Shown here one piece after another: positions 53,735 to 62,992 of a DNA stretch of 64,000 nucleotides. Source of the DNA: an uncultured Eubacteriales bacterium (GTDB taxonomy: Bacteria > Bacillota > Clostridia > Lachnospirales > Lachnospiraceae); contig CASFBK010000001.1 in assembly GCA_949292785.1 (NCBI GenBank), forward strand, positions 1-64,000. Reading direction: 5' to 3'. The notes under the pieces are model-generated. The model saw only the letters and a list, made by a program, of their open reading frames with translations, searched no databases and was not told the origin of the DNA. Numbering within the stretch: the stretch's first letter is position 1; each line of letters opens with the position of its first letter. The translations under genes and the position numbers were made by a program.

Positions 53735-54880
53735 ATGGATGGTGTTTTATCACAAGAAGAAATTGAGGCACTGTTGAGCAACGATGCCAATGATGATGCC
53801 GTGAAGATGGCAGAAGATAATGAAAATGGGTTGACACCGGATGAAATAGATGCAATCGGAGAAATTTCCAATATTAGTATGGGAACTGCCGCTACAACAT
53901 TATTTTCACTGGTGAACCGTAAAGTTGAAATATCAACTCCGGTAGTTTCGTTTGTCAACTGGGAAGATATTGTAGAGGCATATGAAAAGCCGTGTGTGTT
54001 TATACGAATTGCTTATACCATGGGATTAGACGGAAGTAATCTGTTGGTCTTGAAAGAAAGAGATGTTAAGATTATTACCGATTTGATGATGGGAGGCGAC
54101 GGTACTAATACAGAAGGCGAATTAGGAGAATTGCATTTAAGCGCTATCAGTGAGGCAATGAATCAGATGATGGGGTCAGCAGCTACTTCATTATCATCCA
54201 TGCTGAATAAGATGATAGATATCAGCCCACCAAGTGCAGATTTGGTCGATTTGAAAGGTTCTGTAGATGAAGCAGAAATTGCAGAATTTTTAACTAGACA
54301 ATTTGTAAAAGTTTCTTTTAAAATGGAAATTGGTGATTTGGTTAATAGTGAGATTATGCAGTTGTTCCCATTCTCATTCGCAAAGGAAATGTGCGCAGGA
54401 GTTGCAAAGACGATGGAAGAGGATGTTTCTACTACGGAAGCAGCACAGCAGACAGCGCCGCAGCCAGTGCCACAACCGGCACCGCAGGCAGAGCCACAGC
54501 CACAGATGCAGCCGATGATGGGACAGCCAATGATGGGAGCGCCTATGAATAATATGACACAACAGATGTATACACAACAGCCGGTAAATGTACAGCCGGC
54601 ACAGTTCCAGGCATTTGCCGGAGATTTCAATCCGGTTACACAGCAGGAGAACATAGGATTGATTATGGATGTACCGCTGGAAGTAACGGTGGAACTGGGA
54701 AGAACAAGTAAGTCTATCCAGGATATTCTGGAATTTGCACCGGGTACAATCATAGAATTAAATAAGATTGCCGGGGAACCTATTGATGTGCTGGTAAACG
54801 GAAAGTATATTGCCAAAGGCGAAGTAGTAGTAATTGAAGAAAGCTTTGGTATCCGTATTACAGAGATAATAAATAATTAA
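53735..54880 (+). CDS. fliY: Flagellar motor switch phosphatase FliY
   Basis: A 381-residue FliN homologue with extra domains. The N-terminal FliM-like peptide LSQEEIEALLSN comes first, then a CheC-type phosphatase domain with two helices of the D/S-x3-E-x2-N form (DAIGEISN and SAISEAMN), so both active sites look intact. A Pro/Gln/Met-rich linker (about 235-300) is followed by the C-terminal FliN/SpoA domain (VELGRTSKSIQDILEFAPGT). It forms the C ring and removes phosphate from CheY-P. Confidence 0.95.
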   Translation: MDGVLSQEEIEALLSNDANDDAVKMAEDNENGLTPDEIDAIGEISNISMGTAATTLFSLVNRKVEISTPVVSFVNWEDIVEAYEKPCVFIRIAYTMGLDGSNLLVLKERDVKIITDLMMGGDGTNTEGELGELHLSAISEAMNQMMGSAATSLSSMLNKMIDISPPSADLVDLKGSVDEAEIAEFLTRQFVKVSFKMEIGDLVNSEIMQLFPFSFAKEMCAGVAKTMEEDVSTTEAAQQTAPQPVPQPAPQAEPQPQMQPMMGQPMMGAPMNNMTQQMYTQQPVNVQPAQFQAFAGDFNPVTQQENIGLIMDVPLEVTVELGRTSKSIQDILEFAPGTIIELNKIAGEPIDVLVNGKYIAKGEVVVIEESFGIRITEIINN

Positions 54881-54919
54881 AAATAAAATTTAGAAAAAAG
54901 ATGTTAAGGAGAGAAACAG

Positions 54920-55282
54920 ATGGCAAAGAGTATCTTAATTTGTGATGATGCAGCATTTATGCGAATGATGATTAAAGACATTTTAACAAAAAGTGGTTAT
55001 GAAATCGCAGGAGAAGCTGAAAATGGAGCAAAAGCAGTAGAAAAGTATAATGAAACAAAACCGGATTTGGTACTGATGGATATCACTATGCCGGAAAAAG
55101 ATGGAATCCAGGCTTTGAAAGAAATTAAAGCAGGCGATCCTTCTGCTGCAGTTATTATGTGTTCCGCAATGGGACAGCAGGCAATGGTTATTGAAGCAAT
55201 TCAGTCTGGCGCAAAGGATTTTATTGTAAAGCCATTCCAGGCAGAGCGCGTATTAGAAGCCGTAAAAAAAGTAGTGGGCTAA
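54920..55282 (+). CDS. cheY: Chemotaxis response regulator CheY
   Basis: A 120-residue single receiver domain. Acid pocket Asp 9-Asp 10, phosphorylated Asp 54 (VLMDITMP), Ser 82 and Lys 104 (IVKPF). CheY-P binds FliM to set motor direction. It lies between fliY and fliO, exactly as in B. subtilis. Start ATG with AAGGAGA upstream. Confidence 0.96.
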   Translation: MAKSILICDDAAFMRMMIKDILTKSGYEIAGEAENGAKAVEKYNETKPDLVLMDITMPEKDGIQALKEIKAGDPSAAVIMCSAMGQQAMVIEAIQSGAKDFIVKPFQAERVLEAVKKVVG

Positions 55283-55283
55283 T

Positions 55284-55661
55284 ATGATTTTACTTGAAAT
55301 ATCTTCGGGATGGGAAAGTTTTTTTCAGTTAATTGGCGTATTGCTTATATTCTTGTTTGTACTGGTGATTACATACTTTACAACAAAATGGATTGCAGGT
55401 TACCAAAAGGGAGCCATGTACAACAAGAATATAAAGGTCATTGAGACTTTCCGAGTGAATAATAATAAGTTTATTCAGATTATTCAGATTGGAGAAAAGT
55501 ATCTGGCAATTTCTGTGTGCAAAGATACCATTAATGTATTGACAGAATTGACAGAAGAGCAGTTGACATGGCGTCCGTCGGAAGAGGAGAAGCCCGCTGC
55601 CAAGACTCCAAACTTTCAGGAGATTTTTGAAAAACTGAAGGGAAAATTCCCTGGGAAGTAG
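55284..55661 (+). CDS. fliO: Flagellar export protein FliO (FliZ)
   Basis: A 125-residue membrane protein with one N-terminal helix (about 13-34, FFQLIGVLLIFLFVLVITYF) and a basic cytoplasmic part with IKVIETFRVNNNKFIQIIQI. It scaffolds assembly of the FliP ring in the export gate. The start lies 2 bases after cheY. Confidence 0.85.
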   Translation: MILLEISSGWESFFQLIGVLLIFLFVLVITYFTTKWIAGYQKGAMYNKNIKVIETFRVNNNKFIQIIQIGEKYLAISVCKDTINVLTELTEEQLTWRPSEEEKPAAKTPNFQEIFEKLKGKFPGK

Positions 55662-55671
55662 GCAAAGTTTT

Positions 55672-56553
55672 ATGAAAAAGCTGAAAAAAATATATTGTGG
55701 AACTTCCTTCGCGTTTGGAACGATTACTTTGATTATGGCATTGGTTTTATGTCTGGGGCAGAATGTACATGCGACAGAAGCAAATCAGAATTTGACCAAT
55801 CAGACGACAGATGAAGTGGGACAGCTAGATGATGCAACACAGTCCGGAGCACAGGAAGCAACAACGGATAACACCAATGGGATTCATGTGACCTGGAATA
55901 ACGAAGATGGAGATTTCTCTGGAAATTTAAGAATATTGCTGGTGCTTACGGTGATTTCCCTGGCACCATCAATTCTGATTATGTTGACATCGTTTACCAG
56001 AATTATTATTGTGCTGCACTTTGTAAGAAATGCTGTTGGTACTCAGACAGCACCGCCGAATCAGGTGTTAATTGGATTGGCTTTGTTTTTGACATTGTTC
56101 ATTATGAATCCGATTTTTACAGAGATTAATGAGAATGCAATCAAGCCTTTTGATGCAGGAGAGATTTCACAGGAAGAAGCCATAGAAACAGGCTTAATGC
56201 CCTTGAGAAAATTTATGTATGAACAGACTCAGACAAAGGATTTGAGATTGTTTTGTGAAATCGCAGGAGTAGATGATGTAGATATTACGAATGAAACGGA
56301 AGTGTATCAGATTTCCATGAGCATCGTCATTCCAAGTTTTATTTTAAGTGAACTGCGAACTGCATTTATTATGGGATTTTTAATTTATATACCGTTTATC
56401 GTAATTGATATGGTAGTGGCATCCGTACTTATGTCCATGGGTATGATGATGTTGCCGCCAACGACGATTTCCCTGCCGTTTAAGGTATTATTATTTGTAC
56501 TTGCAGATGGATGGGATTTGGTAATTGGCAGTTTGGTAAAGACATTTTATTGA
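55672..56553 (+). CDS. fliP: Flagellar export gate protein FliP
   Basis: A 293-residue gate protein. A cleavable-type signal sequence is at residues 1-35 (LIMALVLCLGQNVHA). A Thr/Gln-rich segment is followed by the FliP core: LTVISLAPSILIMLTSFTRI, then PPNQVLIGLALFLTLFIM and the end ISLPFKVLLFVLADGWDLVI. It forms the export pore with FliQ and FliR. Confidence 0.96.
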   Translation: MKKLKKIYCGTSFAFGTITLIMALVLCLGQNVHATEANQNLTNQTTDEVGQLDDATQSGAQEATTDNTNGIHVTWNNEDGDFSGNLRILLVLTVISLAPSILIMLTSFTRIIIVLHFVRNAVGTQTAPPNQVLIGLALFLTLFIMNPIFTEINENAIKPFDAGEISQEEAIETGLMPLRKFMYEQTQTKDLRLFCEIAGVDDVDITNETEVYQISMSIVIPSFILSELRTAFIMGFLIYIPFIVIDMVVASVLMSMGMMMLPPTTISLPFKVLLFVLADGWDLVIGSLVKTFY

Positions 56554-56569
56554 GTAGAGGTGGAAGCAT

Positions 56570-56842
56570 ATGATTACAGAAGGACAGGTAATAGATATAG
56601 CAAAAGAGGCGCTGTATCTCATTATAAAAACGTCAGCACCCCTGCTTTTGATTTCCTTAATAATTGGGTTGATTGTCAGTATTTTCCAGACAGTCACTTC
56701 TATTCAGGAACAAACATTGACATTCGTTCCAAAGATAATAGCAGTTTTCTTAGGAATTATGTTAGTCGGAGGATGGATGTTAGAAAATATGACAGGCTTT
56801 ATGACGGAATTATGGAGTAATTTCAGCCTGTATTTACGATAG
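56570..56842 (+). CDS. fliQ: Flagellar export gate protein FliQ
   Basis: A 90-residue protein with two membrane helices: AKEALYLIIKTSAPLLLISL and KIIAVFLGIMLVGGWMLENM, with QEQTLTFVPK between them. Typical FliQ length and motif. Start ATG 17 bases after fliP, behind AGAGGTGG. Confidence 0.95.
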   Translation: MITEGQVIDIAKEALYLIIKTSAPLLLISLIIGLIVSIFQTVTSIQEQTLTFVPKIIAVFLGIMLVGGWMLENMTGFMTELWSNFSLYLR

Positions 56843-56853
56843 GTTGAATAAAT

Positions 56854-57636
56854 ATGGTAAACTATGAGTTTTCATTATATACATTTGAATATTTTCTGAT
56901 GATATTGGTAAGGGTTGCATCATTTGTATTTATTGCTCCTTTTTTTGGAATGAATAACACCCCGAACCGTGTGAAAATTGGATTGTCGGTGTTTACATCC
57001 ATTATTTTGTATCAAGTGTTGATGCCGAAGAATCCACTGGAATATTCCGGAGTAATAGAGTTCGCCATCATCGTCTTGAAGGAAGGAATTACAGGATTGC
57101 TCATTGGATTTGCAGCAAATATTTGTAATTCCATTGTTTTATTATCAGGTAAAATTATTGATATGGAAATAGGTCTCGCTATGATGGATATATTTGATCC
57201 ATCTTCTAATCAGCAGGTTGCTATTACCGGTCAATTTTATAATTATTTAATTATGATGTTATTGATAGTAACAAATATGCATCATTATATTTTAAGAGCA
57301 TTGATTGATTCTTTTCAAGTTGTTCCTGTAAATGGTGCTGTTTTTCAATGGGATCATTTGCTGGAAACCATGATAACTTATATGGCAGATTTAATGGTAA
57401 TTGGTTTTCGAATTGTATTGCCGGTTTTTGCTGTCAGTATGATTTTAAACTGTATTCTTGGAGTAATGGCGAAGGTGGCACCGCAGATGAATATGTTTGC
57501 AGTAGGTATTCAGTTAAAGATATTGTTGGGATTTACGATTATGTTTCTGACCATTAGTTTATTGCCAAGTATTTCAAATGCTGTTTTTAGAGAAATGAAG
57601 AAAATGATAGTTTCAATAATTGAAGGAATGTATTAG
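56854..57636 (+). CDS. fliR: Flagellar export gate protein FliR
   Basis: A 260-residue membrane protein with about six helices. Signature parts are APFFGMNNTPNRVKIGLS near the start and GLLIGFAANICNSIVLLSGK in the middle, ending APQMNMFAVGIQLKILLGF. It completes the FliPQR gate. Separate from flhB, unlike some clostridia where the two are fused. Confidence 0.95.
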   Translation: MVNYEFSLYTFEYFLMILVRVASFVFIAPFFGMNNTPNRVKIGLSVFTSIILYQVLMPKNPLEYSGVIEFAIIVLKEGITGLLIGFAANICNSIVLLSGKIIDMEIGLAMMDIFDPSSNQQVAITGQFYNYLIMMLLIVTNMHHYILRALIDSFQVVPVNGAVFQWDHLLETMITYMADLMVIGFRIVLPVFAVSMILNCILGVMAKVAPQMNMFAVGIQLKILLGFTIMFLTISLLPSISNAVFREMKKMIVSIIEGMY

Positions 57637-57637
57637 T

Positions 57638-58765
57638 GTGGAAGAAAAACAATGTTTTTTCCTGGAGTATAATCTTCAGTGGTTTGCAAAAGACGGGGAA
57701 GGCGGAGAAAAGACGGAACCGGCTACCGCTAAGAAATTAAAAGATGCCAGAGATGAAGGACAGGTTGCCAAGAGCAAGGAATTAAGTGCTGCTATTGATT
57801 TGATTGCATTGTTTTTGGTATTGAAAATATTTATTTCTTATATAGGGGAAAATCTTTTGAGTATATTCCGGGTAATCTATAATAAAATACCGGATATTAT
57901 AAATGACAGTGCAGGAGGAATGTCTATTTTTTCTGCCACAACTGTAGTAAATAATGTAATGCTTGTTATTTTAAAGATTTTGGCACCGGTATTTATTGTA
58001 GGTATCATGGGCTGTATTTTGATTAACATCTTTCAGGTAGGCTGGAAGGTGACTACGAAGCCTATGAAGCCAAAAGCAAGCAAGATAAATCCTTTAAGTG
58101 GATTTAAGAGAATTTTTTCCAAAGATTCCCTGTTTGAATTGGTAAAATCAATTGCTAAAATTGCAGTGATTACATATGTAGCATATACATCCATCAAGGG
58201 TCATCAGAATGAATTGTTTTTATTATATGATATTCCTTTGCTGCAGGTTATCCTTTTGGTAGGAACCATTGTCATTGATGCAGGAATTCAAATTTCACTG
58301 GTCTATCTGGTCGTTGGTATCGTGGATTGGTTATACCAGAAACATAAGTTTAAAGAAGATATGAAGATGACCAAGCAGGAAGTAAAGGATGAATATAAGA
58401 ATACGGAAGGAAATCCGGAAATAAAGGGACGTCAGCGTTCGAAGATGCGTGAAGTATCTCAGAGACGTATGATGCAGAATCTTCCCACGGCAGATGTAGT
58501 TATTACCAACCCGACGCACTTGTCTGTGGCAATTAAGTATGATGCGGAACAAAATTCTGCTCCGGTCGTGATTGCAAAGGGAGAAGATTTCCTTGCCATG
58601 AAAATTCGTGAAATAGCGAAAGAAAATCATATTGAAATTGTAGAAAACAAGCCTTTGGCACGAATGCTCTATGCCAATGTAGATGTTGGAGCAGAGGTTC
58701 CGCCAGAGTTATATCAGGCAGTAGCAGAGGTATTAGCTTTTGTATACAGTCTGAAGAATAAATAA
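57638..58765 (+). CDS. flhB: Flagellar export switch protein FlhB
   Basis: A 375-residue membrane protein with four helices and a C-terminal cytoplasmic domain. The autocleavage motif NPTH is at about 291-294, followed by LSVAIKYD. The N-terminus has the LQWFAKDGEGGEKTEPAT form common in this family. It switches export from hook to filament proteins with FliK. I start it at GTG 57638, with GAAGGA upstream, 1 base after the fliR stop. An in-frame TTG at 57620 lies inside fliR. Confidence 0.94.
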   Translation: MEEKQCFFLEYNLQWFAKDGEGGEKTEPATAKKLKDARDEGQVAKSKELSAAIDLIALFLVLKIFISYIGENLLSIFRVIYNKIPDIINDSAGGMSIFSATTVVNNVMLVILKILAPVFIVGIMGCILINIFQVGWKVTTKPMKPKASKINPLSGFKRIFSKDSLFELVKSIAKIAVITYVAYTSIKGHQNELFLLYDIPLLQVILLVGTIVIDAGIQISLVYLVVGIVDWLYQKHKFKEDMKMTKQEVKDEYKNTEGNPEIKGRQRSKMREVSQRRMMQNLPTADVVITNPTHLSVAIKYDAEQNSAPVVIAKGEDFLAMKIREIAKENHIEIVENKPLARMLYANVDVGAEVPPELYQAVAEVLAFVYSLKNK

Positions 58766-58783
58766 CTGAGAATAAATAACTGA
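58756..58783 (+). repeat. 14-base tandem duplication at the flhB stop codon
   Basis: GAATAAATAACTGA occurs twice in direct tandem (58756-58769 and 58770-58783). The first copy includes the flhB stop codon TAA. It does not change the protein. Confidence 0.8.
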
Positions 58784-58820
58784 GAAAACATAATTTGGAG
58801 AAACTTAAGGAGGAAGTAGC

Positions 58821-60857
58821 ATGAAAAAGGCAGATTTGGGAATTGCATTATATATATTGGCAGCCGTCATTTTCTTTATTATTCCCATTCCCTCTATCTT
58901 ATTAGATGTCATGCTGGCATTCAATATTGCCATTGCACTGGTGATATTACTAAATGCATTATTTGTAAAAGAAGTGTTGGACATGTCCTTTTTCCCGACA
59001 CTATTGTTATTTACCACTATTTTTAGAATATCGTTGAACGTTTCATCCACCCGTTTGATTTTAAATACGGGAAATCCGGGAAATGTAGTTAGTACGTTTG
59101 GTCAATTCGTCGGTGGAAATAATTTAATTATTGGTGCGATTATATTCGTTATTTTATTGATTATTCAGTTCGTAGTAATCAACAAAGGTTCTGAGCGAGT
59201 GGCAGAAGTAACAGCCAGATTTACATTGGATGCAATGCCTGGTAAGCAGATGGCAATTGATGCAGATTTGAATACCGGTATCATCAGTGAAAAGCAGGCG
59301 AGAGAACGCCGTGAGAAAATACAGCAGGAGTCCAGCTTCTTTGGAGCCATGGATGGTGCTACTAAGTATGTAAAGGGAGATGCTATGGCAGGTCTTATTA
59401 TCACCTTTATTAACTTGGTTGGTGGTACAGCCATGGGAATGATTAATCAGGGACTTGGTTTTGGGGATGCCATCAGTCAGTATGGTATTCTTACCATTGG
59501 TGATGGTCTCTCCAGTCAGATTCCTTCTTTGCTGATTTCTCTGTCAACCGGTATTCTGGTCACAAAAGCTTCCAAGGAAGCTGATTTCAGTGACGTGTTG
59601 GTAAAACAGCTGTTTGGAATCCCAAAGGTGCTTTACATTGTAGGTGTAGTACTGATTTTCCTTGGAATTACCACACCTCTGGACTGGAAACTGTTCCTTG
59701 CGCTGGGAGCTGCTTTTCTTGTGACCGGTAGAAGCGTAGAAAATAATCTGGGAATTGAGGCTATTGAAGAAGAGGTGGATACGGCAGAAAATCAGGCAGA
59801 AGAGATTCGCAAGCCTGAAAATGTGGTATCTTTGCTGCAGGTTGACCCGATTGAACTGGAATTTGGTTATGGTATTATTCCATTGGCGGATGTAAGTCAG
59901 GGCGGAGACCTGTTAGACCGTGTGGTTATGATACGACGTCAGATTGCCTTGGAGCTTGGTATGGTAGTGCCTATTATTCGTCTGCGCGATAATATCCAGC
60001 TCAATCCGAATCAGTATATTATCAAAATCAAGGGAATTCAGGTAACAGAGGGTGAGATTCTGTTCGACCACTATATGGCAATGAACCCGGGATTTGTAGA
60101 AGAAGAGATATCCGGTATTCCAACCTTTGAACCTTCTTTCCATCTGCCGGCACTCTGGATTACAGAAAGTCAGCGGGAGCGTGCAGAAAGCTTAGGATAT
60201 ACTGTAGTTGATCCGCCTTCTATTATTGCAACGCATTTAACAGAGGTAATAAGAAACCACGTTGACGAATTACTGACGAAGCAGGATGTACAGAACCTGA
60301 TTAATAATATCAAGGAAAGCAATCCGGTTCTTATCGACGAACTGGTACCAAAATTGCTTGGAGTTGGTGAGATTCAGAAAGTATTGCAGAATCTGCTGCG
60401 CGAAGGAATCTCTATTCGTGATTTGCTTACTATTCTTGAAACACTGGCAGATCATGCGGCAACTACCAGAGATACGGATGTATTAACAGAGTATGCAAGA
60501 CAGAGCCTGAAGCGGGCGATTTCCAGCAAATATTTCCCTGCCAACGAAGTTACCAGCGTAGTGACGCTGGATCCGAAGATAGAGCAGGAAATTATGGCTT
60601 CTGTAAAACAGACCGAGCAGGGCGCATACCTGACACTGGATCCGGAAAAGACCAAGGCAATTATGGCTTCTTTGGAAACAGAAATTGCAAAATTAGAGAA
60701 TCTTGGCAAAAATGCAATTATTATTACATCGCCAATCGTGCGTATGTATTTTAAGAAACTGACAGAAGATTATTTTAAAGACTTAATTGTTGTTTCCTAC
60801 AATGAGGTAGAGTCTAACATTGAATTACAATCAGTAGGGATGGTGAGCCTTTCATGA
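58821..60857 (+). CDS. flhA: Flagellar export protein FlhA
   Basis: A 678-residue export protein. The first 310 residues hold about eight membrane helices with the highly conserved FHIPEP-type cytoplasmic loop (VAEVTARFTLDAMPGKQMAIDADLN) and QSSFFGAMDGATKYVKGDA. The C-terminal half is the substrate/chaperone docking domain. Start ATG behind AAGGAGGA. It overlaps flhF by 4 bases. Confidence 0.97.
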   Translation: MKKADLGIALYILAAVIFFIIPIPSILLDVMLAFNIAIALVILLNALFVKEVLDMSFFPTLLLFTTIFRISLNVSSTRLILNTGNPGNVVSTFGQFVGGNNLIIGAIIFVILLIIQFVVINKGSERVAEVTARFTLDAMPGKQMAIDADLNTGIISEKQARERREKIQQESSFFGAMDGATKYVKGDAMAGLIITFINLVGGTAMGMINQGLGFGDAISQYGILTIGDGLSSQIPSLLISLSTGILVTKASKEADFSDVLVKQLFGIPKVLYIVGVVLIFLGITTPLDWKLFLALGAAFLVTGRSVENNLGIEAIEEEVDTAENQAEEIRKPENVVSLLQVDPIELEFGYGIIPLADVSQGGDLLDRVVMIRRQIALELGMVVPIIRLRDNIQLNPNQYIIKIKGIQVTEGEILFDHYMAMNPGFVEEEISGIPTFEPSFHLPALWITESQRERAESLGYTVVDPPSIIATHLTEVIRNHVDELLTKQDVQNLINNIKESNPVLIDELVPKLLGVGEIQKVLQNLLREGISIRDLLTILETLADHAATTRDTDVLTEYARQSLKRAISSKYFPANEVTSVVTLDPKIEQEIMASVKQTEQGAYLTLDPEKTKAIMASLETEIAKLENLGKNAIIITSPIVRMYFKKLTEDYFKDLIVVSYNEVESNIELQSVGMVSLS

Positions 60858-62095
60858 CAATAAAGAAATTTCAGGGGAAAACGGAAGAAGAAGCGACGTT
60901 AAAGGCGAAGCAGGAATTTGGGGCAGGAACAGTTATTATGAATGTAAAAGAAGTGAAGCCTAAAGGACTGTTTAAGGCATTTAAAAGCAGTACATACGAA
61001 GTTACCGCTGCAATGGAAGAAAAGGAAAAGACAGTTCTCCCAAGAGCGCAGGAGGTACCAAAGCCCGGGAAAATAGATTTTTCTGCGGATGAAACGATTC
61101 AGATTCCACGACCGGAACTGCAAAGAGAAGAAAAGTCTGCAAACGAAACTGTAATTGTAGAAAATTTGATAAATCAAACGAAAAAAGATGTAGTAGAAAA
61201 TAATCTGGAAGAAAAGCTAGAAAGCCTTCAGAATTTTTTAGAGAAAAAGCTTGCCCCGGAAGAGCCTAAGGAGGAAGAACCGGAGCCGGAACCAGAGGGA
61301 GAAGGCTTTAAGTTCTTAAAGATGATTTACAGTGTTCTACTGGAAAATGAAGTAGACGAAAAATATGTAAATCAGATTATGGATGAAGTAGAGACGGTAT
61401 GGAAAAATGGTTCCAGTGTAGACCATATGTTATCCAGTATCTATCAGAAAATGATACTGAAATTCGGTCAGCCACAGCCAATAGAATTAACGGAAAATAA
61501 ACCGAAACTGGTCTTTTTTGTAGGACCTACCGGAGTAGGTAAGACCACAACGATTGCTAAAATTGCCTCCAGATTCAAGGTAGAAAAAGGCAAGAAGGTT
61601 GCATTGATGACAGCAGACACCTATCGTATTGCTGCGGCAGAACAGCTCCGCACTTATGCGAATATTCTGGACACTCCAATTAAAGTCGTATATTCACCGG
61701 ACGAATTGAATGATACATTGAAGGAATGGAAGGAGTATGACCTGATATTGGTAGATACTGCAGGACTTTCCCATAAGAACGAAGAGCAGCGTAATGATAC
61801 CAAAAATCTTATCACAGGAGTATCAGAAGAATACGAAAAGGAAATCTATTTAGTATTAAGCGCTACAACGAAATATCGTGATTTAAAAGAAATTTCAGAC
61901 GCCTATAAAGAAGACTTTAACTTTAAACTGATATTTACGAAGTTAGATGAAACTACCTGCTATGGAAATATCCTGAATATGAAACTGTATACCGGGGCTG
62001 ATTTATCTTATGTAACATGTGGTCAGAATGTGCCGGAGGATATTGAAATTTTCAATATGCAGAAAAACGTAAAGATTCTGCTTGGAGGAAAATAG
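60854..62095 (+). CDS. flhF: Flagellar biosynthesis GTPase FlhF
   Basis: A 413-residue SRP-type GTPase. Residues 1-60 form the basic N-domain (VKEVKPKGLFKAFKSSTYEV), residues 60-150 a variable Glu/Pro-rich part, and the NG domain follows, with GPTGVGKT (224-231), DTYRIAAAEQLRTYA, DTAGLSHKN and TKLDET. FlhF, with FlhG, sets flagellar site and number. Normal length. Confidence 0.94.
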   Translation: MTIKKFQGKTEEEATLKAKQEFGAGTVIMNVKEVKPKGLFKAFKSSTYEVTAAMEEKEKTVLPRAQEVPKPGKIDFSADETIQIPRPELQREEKSANETVIVENLINQTKKDVVENNLEEKLESLQNFLEKKLAPEEPKEEEPEPEPEGEGFKFLKMIYSVLLENEVDEKYVNQIMDEVETVWKNGSSVDHMLSSIYQKMILKFGQPQPIELTENKPKLVFFVGPTGVGKTTTIAKIASRFKVEKGKKVALMTADTYRIAAAEQLRTYANILDTPIKVVYSPDELNDTLKEWKEYDLILVDTAGLSHKNEEQRNDTKNLITGVSEEYEKEIYLVLSATTKYRDLKEISDAYKEDFNFKLIFTKLDETTCYGNILNMKLYTGADLSYVTCGQNVPEDIEIFNMQKNVKILLGGK

Positions 62096-62098
62096 TTT

Positions 62099-62977
62099 AT
62101 GGATCAGGCAGAACAGTTAAGAAATATAGTGAAACAGAAAAATCAGCGATTTATTCCAACTGCAAGGGTGATTACTGTTACCAGCGGAAAAGGGGGAGTT
62201 GGAAAGTCAAATGTAGCGGTAAATATGGCAGTCCAGATGCGAAAACGTGGAAAAAGAGTGATAATCATTGATGCAGACTTTGGGCTGGCAAACGTAGAGG
62301 TTATGTTCGGGGCTATTCCCAAATATAATTTTAGCGATTTAATCTACCGTGGAAAGAATATTCGTGATATTATAACGTTAGGACCGATGGAAATTGGATT
62401 TATATCCGGCGGTTCCGGCATTGCAGGTGTGAATAATCTGACAAAAGAACAAATTGCGTATCTGATTAATAGTATGAAGGAACTAGATCAGATGGCAGAT
62501 GTTATCATCATAGATACGGGCGCGGGAATTGCGGACAGTGTTTTGGAATTTGTACTGGCAAGTCCTGAAATTGTCTTAGTTACTACACCGGAGCCAAGTT
62601 CGCTTACAGATTCTTATTCCTTGTTAAAAGCGTTATATCGAAGCCCCAAATTTCAGTGGGAAGGTAAGAAAATCAAGGTGGTTTCCAATCGCGCGGCGTC
62701 AGTAGAAGAGGGAGCAGCTGTATATGAAAAGCTAAATACAGTGGTAGCACAATTTTTAGATGGAAGTCTGGAATATTTAGGAATGCTTCCACAGGATGGA
62801 ATGTTAGAAAAGGCAGTAAGACAGCAAAAGCCGGTTACCCTTTCCTATCCGGAGGCAAAAGTATCGAAAGCCTTTGAAGCATTAACAGAAAGTTTACTGG
62901 AAGAGAAAGAAGTTCAATTCCAGATGAAACGGGGAATTGCACAACTGTTTTCCAGTTTGATTCATAAAAGAAAGTAA
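62099..62977 (+). CDS. flhG: MinD-like ATPase FlhG (YlxH)
   Basis: A 292-residue ParA/MinD-type ATPase. The deviant Walker A is SGKGGVGKS (29-37), and DADFGLANVEVMFG and IIDTGAGIADSVLEF follow. The N-terminus (QAEQLRNIVKQKN) carries the DQAxxLR motif that activates FlhF. A C-terminal basic helix is likely membrane-binding. Start ATG 3 bases after flhF. Confidence 0.94.
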   Translation: MDQAEQLRNIVKQKNQRFIPTARVITVTSGKGGVGKSNVAVNMAVQMRKRGKRVIIIDADFGLANVEVMFGAIPKYNFSDLIYRGKNIRDIITLGPMEIGFISGGSGIAGVNNLTKEQIAYLINSMKELDQMADVIIIDTGAGIADSVLEFVLASPEIVLVTTPEPSSLTDSYSLLKALYRSPKFQWEGKKIKVVSNRAASVEEGAAVYEKLNTVVAQFLDGSLEYLGMLPQDGMLEKAVRQQKPVTLSYPEAKVSKAFEALTESLLEEKEVQFQMKRGIAQLFSSLIHKRK

Positions 62978-62992
62978 GAATAGAGGTGCAAA

